Source: JARRKU01 sp050288425 | GTDB lineage: Bacteria; Desulfobacterota; Desulfobacteria; Desulfobacterales; Desulfosarcinaceae | Assembly (NCBI GenBank): GCA_050288425.1 | Contig: JBNKDU010000126.1 | Span: 53,503-117,502 of the forward strand | Direction of reading: 5' to 3' | DNA length: 64,000 nucleotides | Shown here: in pieces, positions 8,997 through 16,500 of the stretch | Layout of the letters: every line of letters starts with the position of its first letter | Numbering within the stretch: position 1 is the first letter of the stretch | Program-made: the position numbers and the translations under genes | The notes under the pieces: model-generated | The model's input: the letters and a program-made list of their open reading frames with translations, nothing else | What the model was told of the DNA's origin: nothing | Database searches by the model: none

Positions 8997-9794
8997 TTAT
9001 CGACTGGATTCCTGGATGGTTTGCTGGATGGATGCATCCCGCTGGGAACGATAGGCGTTCTTTGCGTTCTCCACGGATTGTCTGGCCGCCGTAATCTGGG
9101 CTTTTTTATTTCGCTGGGACAGTGCATCCCGTTGCTGGCGGTATTCTGAATACGCTTTGGCCGCGGACAGGGTGTCGGGCCGGTAATCGGGGCCGCGACG
9201 GCGGTCCTTGAAATTAAAACCGCTGAAACCCATCGCGCTTGCGGTGATGTTCACCGGTGCCCTGACCTGTTTGCGCGCGTATGCCAATCCGGACTGCACG
9301 CCATTGGCGGACCGGTCGCGGTAATCGGTCGAACCCCCGCGGGCGTAGGAAGAAATACCGGGAACGGCCTGATCACCAGTCATCCTTACGAAGGCGGCAT
9401 TCTGGTTGCCTTTGGCGTAGACTTTTATCTCCGCGATGGACAACTGCTGCCGGCCGGGAATCTTGGTAAATAGTATGGCATAGCTGTGGGGGTGGACCAT
9501 GCGCTCAATGGCCTCCTCCGCGGGAAGGGCCGTGGGCAGGTCGAAGCTGGTGGGGGCTTCAATCAATTGGTCGTCAACATAGACGGCATATCCACCCTGC
9601 TCGGCCAGGCGGCCCAACACGGCACCCAGGGGCGCTTGCCGGGCATAGCCGCTGATTCTGCCGTTATCGACAGTGATGTCGAATCCCAGGGCCCAGGCAG
9701 AGCCTCCGGCGCCCAGGACAATTGCGCCCATGATCAGCAGCCGCCACAGCCATCGAGGTGCCGATAGGCGGGCCGGCAGGGCACAGCCAGCCAT
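8997..9794 (-). CDS. Exported STN-like (secretin/TonB short N-terminal domain) protein
   Basis: About 265 residues. A Sec signal peptide (hydrophobic core LLIMGAIVLGAGGSAWA) is followed by FDITVDNGRISGYARQAPLG, then GAVLGRLAEQGGYAVYVDD. This is the pattern of the STN domain found at the start of secretins and TonB receptors. The C-terminal ~80 residues are rich in R, Q and A (SQRNKKAQITAARQSVENAK) and likely form a helix. No secretin barrel follows, so this is a stand-alone periplasmic STN protein. The start at 9794 has GAGG seven bases upstream. An in-frame ATG at 9848 also has a good GGGAGGT site and would lengthen the n-region to 36 residues. It is co-transcribed with the large surface protein downstream and may take part in its export or anchoring (inference). 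Confidence 0.72.
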   Translation of the reverse strand: MAGCALPARLSAPRWLWRLLIMGAIVLGAGGSAWALGFDITVDNGRISGYARQAPLGAVLGRLAEQGGYAVYVDDQLIEAPTSFDLPTALPAEEAIERMVHPHSYAILFTKIPGRQQLSIAEIKVYAKGNQNAAFVRMTGDQAVPGISSYARGGSTDYRDRSANGVQSGLAYARKQVRAPVNITASAMGFSGFNFKDRRRGPDYRPDTLSAAKAYSEYRQQRDALSQRNKKAQITAARQSVENAKNAYRSQRDASIQQTIQESSR

Positions 9795-10115
9795 TATGTC
9801 GCCTCTTTTTTGTAAAGAAGTGACCTGACGATCGATTTGACAATCCATGCGGACCTCCCGTTGATTGATGTGTGCCTCATTAGTGAGCAAACGCCTTGCC
9901 ACATATGCATAAATGAAATATTATTTTAAAAGTCAGTTAGATATAGTTAGGATGGGGTGAGCGGGGATCGGAGACGTCTATCAGATCGAAAGAATTGTCT
10001 TGAATTTGGTATCAAAATGGGAGGCGGCCCGCATACGTTCCGGGCCCTGAGGATAGGGAAAAGTTAAAAGGAGGGAGGTCATACCTATCCACGCGCTTCG
10101 AAATCAGACCATTGT

Positions 10116-10147
10116 ATTCGGAGGACGTCTTATTCGGGGGACATCTT
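10116..10147. repeat. Tandem 16-base imperfect repeat
   Basis: Two adjacent units, ATTCGGAGGACGTCTT and ATTCGGGGGACATCTT, differ at two positions. They are followed by acttaat. The GGGGACA...CTTA pattern resembles sequence found beside REP-associated tyrosine transposase genes, but no transposase is present here, so a relic is the most that can be suggested. Confidence 0.45.
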
Positions 10148-10183
10148 ACTTAATGATTGACAAAACTTCTTGTTTTCCTTGCT

Positions 10184-10744
10184 TCAGATATTGGAAGAGA
10201 CCCTCTCTTCCCGTTGTTTTGACAGCGAAGTCTCCCAGATTTCTTCGAACTGGGCCATGCCTTCCGGGTTGTCCATATGCTGGATATCGATGGAATTCAA
10301 GACAAGGCAGGTCTCCGGTTTCGTCTCCTCGTCCATGACGGCGCGAAGGCGGTGGATCAGGTCCTGGTCCTTCAGTTCCGAGGTGATGAGTTTCTTGTCG
10401 TGGGCGGTCAGGCCCCGGACAAGCAGCCGGCCTTCGGTCAGGTACTCGAACGGACGGGCCTTGATGGCTTCCACTAGCGCCGTGGGTGTATTTTCCTCCA
10501 TTAAGACCCCGAACAGCAAAGCGCCCGCATGCTGCCGGGCATCGGCGGTGGCGACGATTTTACCCTGGAACAAAGGCAGGTAATCGGTGTTCGCAATTTC
10601 GATCCAGCCCTGCCAATCCGAGGTGCGCATCTGGTCCAGGCCCTCTAAGACGGCGCCTTTCTTGTTCCCCCGGCGCGCGATGAATATCCCGACGACGGCG
10701 GCGATCACGGCAATTTTGATCAGAAGGGCAAAGGTCACGGGCAA
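10184..10744 (-). CDS. Membrane-anchored protein of unknown function
   Basis: A 186-residue protein that I do not recognise. Residues ~4-23 (TFALLIKIAVIAAVVGIFIA) form a single N-terminal membrane anchor, followed by ARRGNKK, which suggests N-out or cytoplasmic-tail topology. The remaining ~155 residues are soluble and include SDWQGWIEIANTDYLPLFQG, a central segment around HAGALLFGVLMEE, and an acidic C-terminal part. The start is TTG with AAAGGA just upstream, and no ATG alternative fits. A sigma70-type promoter is visible 130 bases upstream (10,871-10,899). The gene is transcribed in the same direction as the tandem rhodanese genes but apparently has its own promoter. Function cannot be assigned. 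Confidence 0.7.
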   Translation of the reverse strand: MPVTFALLIKIAVIAAVVGIFIARRGNKKGAVLEGLDQMRTSDWQGWIEIANTDYLPLFQGKIVATADARQHAGALLFGVLMEENTPTALVEAIKARPFEYLTEGRLLVRGLTAHDKKLITSELKDQDLIHRLRAVMDEETKPETCLVLNSIDIQHMDNPEGMAQFEEIWETSLSKQREERVSSNI

Positions 10745-10870
10745 GATCCTTTCTTCTTCTCATTAATATCTTCGTGAATTTCTTTTTTCTTCAATAAGCC
10801 GGCTGCATCCAGGTCGGGTGCATCTGTTTGATTTTTCGAAATTTGCTGGTGGGAACGTAATTGGTAAGGA

Positions 10871-10899
10871 AATATGTCAGAAATCCAATTGAGTGTCAA
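10871..10899 (-). promoter_or_regulatory. Sigma70-type promoter for the unknown membrane protein
   Basis: On the minus strand TTGACA, a 17-base spacer, then CATATT (four of six matches to TATAAT). Consensus -35 and ideal spacing. It points to the gene starting at 10,744, with a leader of about 120 bases. Confidence 0.5.
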
Positions 10900-11026
10900 C
10901 CATGATAAATTGGCAAAAGACAGGAAGTTGGTTCTATTAGAAACGAATTGATGGTTGCTGCCCGGATTGGAATTCGCTCATGGTGTGATCCTCTCTGTTT
11001 GCTACCACGGATGGTGGGTTCCCCTG

Positions 11027-11452
11027 CTATTTGGACTGGGTGGGATAGCCTGCCTTGACCCACTCCCACCAACCGCCTTTTAGGACATAAATCCTGGCAA
11101 AGCCCTGATCGCGAAGACTGAACGCCACACTGGCGCTCGTTTGCTCGTTGGGTCAGTCGCAGTAAAGCACCAGGGTCAGATTCCTGGGATAGCGGGGGGT
11201 CCACGAATTGATCTCCATGGGATCTTCCCTCACGGCGCCGGCGATCCTGCGGTCGCTTTTTCTCCAGTTTGGTGCATACCGCACATCGATGATCCTGACC
11301 GATGGGTCTCCCAGTCTGGGTTTCAGGTCTTCCTTTGTTATCCTGGGAATATCCACCAACTCTTCCACCGGACGAAAGCCGTGCCCGCAGGCAGTAAAGA
11401 AAAAGGCAGCCAAGATCATGACCCACCATTTATTACGTGCTTTCATACGCAT
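11027..11452 (-). CDS. Rhodanese-like lipoprotein, probable selenoprotein (in-frame TGA at 11153-11155 read as Sec)
   Basis: Rhodanese-fold protein, probably attached to a membrane on the periplasmic side. Residues 1-22 are a lipoprotein signal peptide with lipobox FTAC. The rhodanese core has IIDVRYAPNWRKSDRRIAGA, then YPRNLTLVLYCD, then TGA, and then the same frame continues PNEQTSASVAFSLRDQGFAR and YVLKGGWWEWVKAGYP to a TAG. With the TGA read through, the protein has 141 residues and a complete rhodanese domain. Without it, the protein ends in the active-site loop. The TGA takes the place of the second Cys in the Y-C-x-C-P-N-E loop of this rhodanese subgroup, giving C-D-U. A hairpin follows the TGA at the right distance. 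AGAGG precedes the ATG, 11 bases after the upstream paralog. The substrate is unknown; sulfur or selenium transfer, or thiol redox chemistry, is likely. Confidence 0.83.
11120..11138 (-). promoter_or_regulatory. SECIS-like hairpin in rhodanese gene 1
   Basis: Minus-strand GAGCGCC-AGTGT-GGCGTTC forms a 7-bp stem (one G-U pair) with a 5-base loop containing G-U. The loop starts 22 bases after the TGA, within the spacing of bacterial SECIS elements, which lie inside the coding region just after the UGA. The bases also encode TSASVAF-type residues conserved in rhodaneses, so protein constraint contributes. Confidence 0.7.
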
Positions 11453-11461
11453 GAGAACCTC

Positions 11462-11884
11462 TTACCCTCGTGGCAACTTCTTCTCCGTAGGATAGTCCAA
11501 TCGCTTCCATGTATTCCACCCGCCTTTGAGGGCAAAGGCCGACGAAAAACCGAGCTCCCGCAATTTGAGCGCCACACCGGCGCTCGTGTATTCATTGGGT
11601 CAGGCGCAATAGACGACGATGAATCCGTCTTTCGGATACCGGGAGGCCCACGCGCTGACATTGTGGGGATCGATGCGAACGGCATCGGCGATCTTGAGGT
11701 CGCTTTGCTTCCAATCGGAGACGATCCGGGCATCCAGGATGAAGACGCCCGGCTGGCCAAGCCTGGATTTAAGTTGATCCGGCTCGATCCGTATTTCGTC
11801 GTCGGCCGCTGAAATCCCGGCGAACAGAATCATCGCCGCCGTGACGAGGCTTGCAATGTATTTTGAGACATGGGAAACGCGCAC
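11462..11884 (-). CDS. Exported rhodanese-like protein, probable selenoprotein (in-frame TGA at 11600-11602 read as Sec)
   Basis: Paralog of the gene immediately downstream. The start chosen is the GTG at 11884, which has AAAGGAGG six bases upstream and gives a clean signal peptide (RVSHVSKYIASLVTAAMILF, ending AGISAA). Upstream TTG/ATG candidates lack a ribosome-binding site. The mature domain contains FILDARIVSDWKQSDLKIAD and YPKDGFIVVYCA, then TGA. The frame continues PNEYTSAGVALKLRELGFSS and FALKGGWNTWKRLDYP to TAA, about 140 residues in all. The TGA is at the same alignment position as in gene 1, giving C-A-U. A perfect 7-bp hairpin follows. No lipobox is present, so this copy is probably soluble in the periplasm. 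A sigma70 promoter lies about 50 bases upstream. Confidence 0.83.
11567..11585 (-). promoter_or_regulatory. SECIS-like hairpin in rhodanese gene 2
   Basis: Minus-strand GAGCGCC-GGTGT-GGCGCTC has seven perfect pairs and a GGUGU loop, again starting 22 bases after the TGA. Compared with gene 1, one stem pair is G-C instead of G-U, so pairing is preserved despite the base change. Confidence 0.75.
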
Positions 11885-11937
11885 GGTCGTCCTCCTTTTC
11901 CGCGCAGCCATCAATCTTATGCGCTATGATGAATCTC

Positions 11938-11966
11938 AAAATAAGGTTGAGGTGTCTCAGCGTCAA
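11938..11966 (-). promoter_or_regulatory. Sigma70-type promoter for the tandem rhodanese operon
   Basis: Minus-strand TTGACG, a 17-base spacer, and TATTTT. The predicted transcript start is about 47 bases before the GTG start of the upstream rhodanese gene. Confidence 0.5.
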
Positions 11967-12103
11967 CAAATTCCGTGTTGAACGACTTTGGGTTCTTATG
12001 TATGGAAAAGGGGACTTCCGGATCTATTGCAGGTCAGGCTTCCAGATAATTTGGCGGGTTTGAATTCCAACTGAAAAATCAATCGGCCACAAACAGGGAA
12101 ACC

Positions 12104-12850
12104 ATGACGACAAACCTGGAACAGAAATCATCCGTGGATGAAATACGACAGAGATTCGATCAGGATGTCGATCGGTTTTCGGATCTCGGGACCGGGCAAA
12201 CCGCCCTGGTCGATGCACCCCTGGCAATGGAGTTGATAACGCAGGCTGCCTTTGAATCGACCCAAAGGATCCAAAGCGTTTTGGATATCGGCTGCGGAGC
12301 GGGAAACAATACTATAAAATTGCTACACCATGTTTCGCCTTTTGATAGCGACCTGGTCGATTTGAGCCTGCCGATGCTGGAGAGGGCCCGGGAGCGGATT
12401 TCAGAGGTCAATGCCGGCAGGATTAGGATATTTCAGGGCGATTTTCGAGACGTCGATTTACCGCAAAGAAGATACGATGTCATATTGGCGGCGGCTGTCT
12501 TGCACCATCTGCGGGATGATCATGATTGGGAGTCGACCTTTCGCAAGATCTATGGATTGACCGCGCCAGGCGGCAGCGTGTGGATTACGGATCTGGTTGC
12601 CCATGAGACCGGGCCGGTTCAATCGCTGATGTGGAAACGATACGGTGAGTATCTCTGTTCGGTGGGAGGAGAAGCATACAGGGATAAAATCTTTGACGAT
12701 ATCGACAAGGAAGATTCGCCCAGGCCGGTCACCTATCAAATGGAGTTACTGCGGAAGGTGGGATTCGAACATGTAGAACTGTTACACAAGAACGCTTGTT
12801 TCGCCGTTTTTGGTGCGACCAAGGCAAAGGATGGCCCGCGAAAATCCTGA
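12104..12850 (+). CDS. Class I SAM-dependent methyltransferase
   Basis: 248 residues with the Rossmann-type methyltransferase fold. SVLDIGCGAGNNTIKLL (residues ~63-80) is motif I for SAM binding. DLVDLSLPMLERARERI carries the acidic residue at the end of beta-2. IFQGDFRDVDLPQRRYDVIL and AAAVLHHLRDD are motifs II/III, and LTAPGGSVWITDLVAHE is the post-motif. The substrate cannot be told from sequence; the HHL segment and the general architecture resemble small-molecule methyltransferases. It is divergent from the rhodanese pair across about 220 bases, so a shared regulatory region is possible but not demonstrated. The start is the ATG following a GGAAACC stretch. Confidence 0.85.
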   Translation: MTTNLEQKSSVDEIRQRFDQDVDRFSDLGTGQTALVDAPLAMELITQAAFESTQRIQSVLDIGCGAGNNTIKLLHHVSPFDSDLVDLSLPMLERARERISEVNAGRIRIFQGDFRDVDLPQRRYDVILAAAVLHHLRDDHDWESTFRKIYGLTAPGGSVWITDLVAHETGPVQSLMWKRYGEYLCSVGGEAYRDKIFDDIDKEDSPRPVTYQMELLRKVGFEHVELLHKNACFAVFGATKAKDGPRKS

Positions 12851-12964
12851 CTCGCCGAATGATGATGGTATCGAACCATCGATAAAAAGATTGCACCGGC
12901 GATTTCACCTGTTTTCCGATATACTGTTCGGCAAAAAGTTAATTAGTTAGGAACGTCCCTTAAA

Positions 12965-13963
12965 ATGAAGGCAAAACGCGCGTCAACCGAGGAAAAACTA
13001 TCGGCCCTCAGAGAACTTGGAAAGAGACCGATCTCCGGAGGTGCCCCCAAAGCGCTTGCAAAAGCATTGACCGGCGCGAACAATATTCTGGCTGCCGAAG
13101 CCGCAAAAATCGTCGGCAGGCTTGGGATGGAGGAACTGATTCCGGAATTGCGAAAGGCGTTCCATCGCTTTCTGGACGATCCGGTGAAGCGGGATAAGGG
13201 ATGCCTGGCGAAAGAAGCGATCATCGAAGCCCTCGACGTCCTGGAGTACGACGAAGAGGCGGTCTTTCTTCAAGGGGTTAAATATTTCCAGATAGAACCC
13301 GCTTATTTGCGACCCGTGGACACGGCGGCCATTCTCCGCGGGAAGTGCGCCTTCGCCTTGGTGCGGATCGGGTGTCCGCAGGTTGTTTTTGAGTTGGTTG
13401 AATTGCTGGTCGACCCCGAGCCCCAAGCGCGCATCGCCGCGGTAAGGGCGCTCGTCGGTATCACTTCTGATATCGGCGAACCATTGATGCGATTAAAGGC
13501 AATACAAGGCGACGAGGACCAACAGGTTGTCGCAGAATGCCTGTTTGCCCTCATGCAGGTCAATCCCGAGAATTCGATGGATTTCGTTGAAAGGTTCCTG
13601 GGGGCGGATGATTTGACCGAGGCAAGCGATCGCGCGTTGATTCTTGCTGAAAATGCGGCGCTGGCACTGGGTGAGTCCAGGCTGGCGAAAGCGTTTGAGA
13701 TTCTGCGCCAGCACAGGGAAGAGAACATGAATCCCGAATTTCAGGATATGCTGTTGATGCCCATGGCATTGACGCGACTCGAAGGAGCCTTCGATTATTT
13801 AATCGATGTTATCGAAAATGAAGCCAGGCAAAGCGCCGTGGCAGCAGTGAAGGCGATAAAAATATTCGGTGACGAAGGCCATCGATCCAGGATCCGGAGG
13901 GCGGTCTCGTTGCGGGATGAAGCAGTGGTTTCCGAAGCATATGCCGATCGGGATGGCGCGTGA
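12965..13963 (+). CDS. HEAT-repeat protein
   Basis: 332 residues made almost entirely of paired helices. Examples are NNILAAEAAKIVGRLGMEEL and PELRKAFHRFLDD, PQARIAAVRALVGITSDIGE, DQQVVAECLFALMQVNPENS, and ARQSAVAAVKAIKIFGDEGH. These are HEAT/armadillo-like repeats of 30-40 residues, which act as protein-binding scaffolds. There is no signal peptide or membrane segment, so it is probably cytoplasmic. Similar proteins are sometimes encoded beside lyases or kinases, but here the neighbours are an unrelated methyltransferase and a convergent tRNA. Specific function unknown. It ends at a strong bidirectional terminator. Confidence 0.75.
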   Translation: MKAKRASTEEKLSALRELGKRPISGGAPKALAKALTGANNILAAEAAKIVGRLGMEELIPELRKAFHRFLDDPVKRDKGCLAKEAIIEALDVLEYDEEAVFLQGVKYFQIEPAYLRPVDTAAILRGKCAFALVRIGCPQVVFELVELLVDPEPQARIAAVRALVGITSDIGEPLMRLKAIQGDEDQQVVAECLFALMQVNPENSMDFVERFLGADDLTEASDRALILAENAALALGESRLAKAFEILRQHREENMNPEFQDMLLMPMALTRLEGAFDYLIDVIENEARQSAVAAVKAIKIFGDEGHRSRIRRAVSLRDEAVVSEAYADRDGA

Positions 13964-14006
13964 GTTGCCATATCCGAATCGTGTTTGATGCGGTGCCTTG
14001 CACATG

Positions 14007-14046
14007 AAAAAAACGATCCCGGCAGGTTGCCGGGATCGTTTTTGTT
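14007..14046. terminator. Bidirectional intrinsic terminator
   Basis: A 13-bp perfect stem (AACGATCCCGGCA with TGCCGGGATCGTT) around a GGT loop, flanked by A-rich sequence on the left and T-rich on the right. It can therefore serve both the HEAT-repeat gene and the convergent tRNA-Leu/secG operon. Confidence 0.93.
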
Positions 14047-14050
14047 GAAA

Positions 14051-14137
14051 TGGTGCCGAAGGCGGGATTTGAACCCGCACAGCCGTAGGCCACTACCCCC
14101 TCAAGATAGCGTGTCTACCAAATTCCACCACTTCGGC
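14051..14137 (-). tRNA. tRNA-Leu (anticodon GAG)
   Basis: Complete class II tRNA on the minus strand. Acceptor GCCGAAG pairs with CTTCGGC, with A and an encoded CCA. The anticodon stem CTATC/GGTAG encloses TTGAGGG (GAG, decoding CUU/CUC). A long variable arm is present (gtggcctacggctgt region), and the T-arm is GCGGGTTCAAATCCCGC. It is located just downstream of secG, a common arrangement. Confidence 0.97.
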
Positions 14138-14170
14138 ACGAAATCGAGTCGGCGAATAGATGCATGGTTC

Positions 14171-14578
14171 CTACTCGGCCGTGGTTTTGCCGGTATCTGC
14201 CTCCTGGGTCGTAGTCGGCGCCGCGTCCTGCTGATCCGAAGCCGGTGCTGCCTCCTGCGGTTCGGGTTGCGTGCCGGGTTCGTCCACGGTTTGGGCCGGA
14301 GCATTTTGCTGCGCGGCCGGCGGTTCATCCAGGATCGACACGTTGCTGCGATTGGAGGCCATGTAGGCCAGGGTCAGGGAGGTGAGCATAAAGACAATCG
14401 CCGCGACGGTGGTCATCTTGCTCAGGAAAGTCGAGGCACCGGTGGCGCCGAACAGCGTGTTGCTGCCGCCGCCGCCGAATGCGGCTCCCATGTCTGCGCC
14501 CTTGCCGGTTTGCAGCAAAACGATCATGATCAGCGCGATACAGACGATGATGTGAATGACAACGATGAGAAGATTCAT
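14171..14578 (-). CDS. secG: Protein-export membrane protein SecG
   Basis: 135 residues. Two membrane segments are present (LLIVVIHIIVCIALIMIVLL at ~3-22, and a second at ~52-72, TTVAAIVFMLTSLTLAYMAS). The SecG loop between them contains LLQTGKGADMGAAFGGGGSN and FGATGAS. The C-terminal ~55 residues are a Pro/Ala/Gln/Glu-rich disordered tail, longer than in E. coli. SecG assists SecYE in translocation. It is in an apparent operon downstream of tpiA with a 12-base gap. Confidence 0.95.
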   Translation of the reverse strand: MNLLIVVIHIIVCIALIMIVLLQTGKGADMGAAFGGGGSNTLFGATGASTFLSKMTTVAAIVFMLTSLTLAYMASNRSNVSILDEPPAAQQNAPAQTVDEPGTQPEPQEAAPASDQQDAAPTTTQEADTGKTTAE

Positions 14579-14590
14579 AAAAATCCCAAA

Positions 14591-15352
14591 TCAGGTTTGA
14601 TAATTTACCAGTTGAGCGAAGGATTCCGCATCGAGGCTCGCCCCGCCGACCAGGGCGCCGTCGATATCCGGCATCGCCATCAATTCCTTGATGTTGGATG
14701 GCTTCACGCTTCCCCCATAAAGTATCCGCAGCCCCTGGGCAAATTGCGGGCTAAATTGCCCGGCGAGTTTTTGCCGCAGATAGGCGTGCACTTCCTGTGC
14801 CTGCTCCCTGGTCGCGGTTTTTCCGGTGCCGATGGCCCAGACGGGCTCATAGGCGATGACCATGGACCTCAGGCGATCCGGAACCAATCCCCCTAACCCG
14901 TTTTCAATCTGTTTGTCAAGTACAGAAAAGGTGTCCCCGGCATCGCGCTGGGCTTCCGTTTCGCCGATGCAGACAACCGGGGCGAGACCGGCGTCGGTGG
15001 CGGCTTCGATCTTGCGGTGGATGGCTTCATCGGTTTCGCCGAAGTATTGACGGCGCTCGGAATGACCGATGATGACAAAACGGCAGCCGGTCGATGCGAT
15101 CATTCCGGCGGAGATTTCTCCGGTATAGGCGCCTTCCGGTTCCCAATGCAGGTTCTGGGCTCCCAGGGCGATGGCCGAGCCCCGGCATTCCTCCGCCGTT
15201 TGCGCCAGGGCGGTATAGGACGGGGCGATCATGATCTCCACGTCCCCGGCGTGGCGCACCAGCCCCTTGAGGCGTCTGGCGAACTCGACGGCCTGTTCCC
15301 CAGTCTTGTGCATTTTCCAATTGCCGGCGATGAGAGGACGGCGGGTCGTCAT
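14591..15352 (-). CDS. tpiA: Triosephosphate isomerase
   Basis: 253 residues, interconverting DHAP and glyceraldehyde 3-phosphate. Visible active-site motifs are PLIAGNWKMHK (catalytic Lys), FVIIGHSERRQYFGE (His), MVIAYEPVWAIGTGKTAT (catalytic Glu and loop 6) and ILYGGSVKPSN (phosphate-binding). Length is normal. It lies downstream of gap by 107 bases. The usual third member, pgk, is not between them and must be elsewhere. Confidence 0.98.
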   Translation of the reverse strand: MTTRRPLIAGNWKMHKTGEQAVEFARRLKGLVRHAGDVEIMIAPSYTALAQTAEECRGSAIALGAQNLHWEPEGAYTGEISAGMIASTGCRFVIIGHSERRQYFGETDEAIHRKIEAATDAGLAPVVCIGETEAQRDAGDTFSVLDKQIENGLGGLVPDRLRSMVIAYEPVWAIGTGKTATREQAQEVHAYLRQKLAGQFSPQFAQGLRILYGGSVKPSNIKELMAMPDIDGALVGGASLDAESFAQLVNYQT

Positions 15353-15459
15353 GTCGGACTCCTTCCCTGCGATAGGCCGATTTTACCGTTATCGGCGCCG
15401 CCGTCCGCGGGTAGGGCGCCGATGCCGTCTCGGCTGGCTCGCATCTAAGATCAGTCGGT

Positions 15460-16464
15460 CTACAACGATTCTGCGATCATCGCCGCCAGATCCACCATGC
15501 GGTGGGAATAGCCCGATTCATTGTCATACCAGGAGAGGACCTTTACCATCTGGTCCACCACATACGTGGTCGTCCCGTCCACGATGGATGACAATGGGTT
15601 GCCGTTGAAATCCGTGGAGACCAGCGGCAACTCGCAGAACCCCAGGATACCCTTCAATTCTCCCTCGGCCGCCGATTGGAGGGCCGCATTGATGTCGGAT
15701 ACCGAAACCCCCGTCTTCTCGATATTGACCACGATATCGACGATGGAGACATTGGGCGTGGGCACCCGGATGGCCAGTCCGTTGAGTTTGCCGGCCAACT
15801 CTGGCAGAACCAGGGCGACTGCCTTGGCGGCCCCCGTGGTGGTCGGAATCATCGACAGCGCCGCCGCGCGTGCCCGCCGCAGATCCTTGTGCGGAAAGTC
15901 GAGCAGGCGCTGGTCGCCGGTATAGGAATGAATCGTGGTCATCAGGCCGCTGCGGATGCCGAAATTGTCCATCAATACCTTGGCCACCGGCGACAGGCAG
16001 TTGGTCGTGCAGGATGCGTTGGAGATGATGTGATGCTGTTTGGGGTCGTATTGTCTGTGGTTGACGCCCATGACGAGGGTGATGTCCGGTTCCTTGGCCG
16101 GGGCCGATATGATGACCTTGCGCGCGCCGGCCATCAAGTGCTTGGCGGCATTTTCGTGGTCTCGGAACAGGCCGGTGCATTCCAGGGCGATGTCGACGCC
16201 CCACTCCTGCCAGGGAAGCTGGGCCGGGTCCTTGATGGCCGTATAGGCGATTTTCCTGTCGTCGATGACGATGGCGTTTTCTTCGGCCTTGATGGCATTG
16301 CCGAGCTTTCCATGGACCGAGTCGTAGGAGAGCAGGTGGGCCATGGTGGGGGCATCGGTCAAGTCATTGATGGCGACGACCTCGACATCGGGGTGGTTCA
16401 TGGCGGCCCGGAAAACCATTCGGCCGATTCTTCCAAATCCATTGATTCCAAGCTTGACGCTCAT
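15460..16464 (-). CDS. gap: Type I glyceraldehyde-3-phosphate dehydrogenase
   Basis: 334 residues. The NAD-binding N-terminus is KLGINGFGRIGRMVFRA. The catalytic Cys is at 152 in SNASCTTNCLSPV, and the conserved His lies in the TIHSYTGDQRLLDFPH segment. SYDSVHG and the C-terminal WYDNESGYSHRMVDL are also family hallmarks. It catalyses the phosphorylating oxidation of glyceraldehyde 3-phosphate. Asp33 in VVAINDLTD favours NAD over NADP. Confidence 0.98.
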   Translation of the reverse strand: MSVKLGINGFGRIGRMVFRAAMNHPDVEVVAINDLTDAPTMAHLLSYDSVHGKLGNAIKAEENAIVIDDRKIAYTAIKDPAQLPWQEWGVDIALECTGLFRDHENAAKHLMAGARKVIISAPAKEPDITLVMGVNHRQYDPKQHHIISNASCTTNCLSPVAKVLMDNFGIRSGLMTTIHSYTGDQRLLDFPHKDLRRARAAALSMIPTTTGAAKAVALVLPELAGKLNGLAIRVPTPNVSIVDIVVNIEKTGVSVSDINAALQSAAEGELKGILGFCELPLVSTDFNGNPLSSIVDGTTTYVVDQMVKVLSWYDNESGYSHRMVDLAAMIAESL

Positions 16465-16500
16465 GGTTCCTCCTATGGATGAGGTATATGCGAATGTGAG

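Noticed and set aside
4317..9149. Very long open frames on the plus strand opposite the giant surface protein
   Set aside because: They are antisense shadows caused by biased third positions; composition is His/Gly/Asp/Val-rich without domain signatures, and the minus frame has signal peptide and repeats.
10937..10981. A 14-codon ORF on the minus strand with a good GAGAGG site, downstream of the rhodanese pair
   Set aside because: Too short to judge and no conserved pattern; kept out of the gene list, though a small peptide cannot be excluded.
11153..11602. The two TGA codons as ordinary stops, or the genes as pseudogenes
   Set aside because: Both frames continue with conserved rhodanese sequence, both TGAs sit at the same aligned position, and both are followed by a matching hairpin. 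No frameshift or other lesion is seen.
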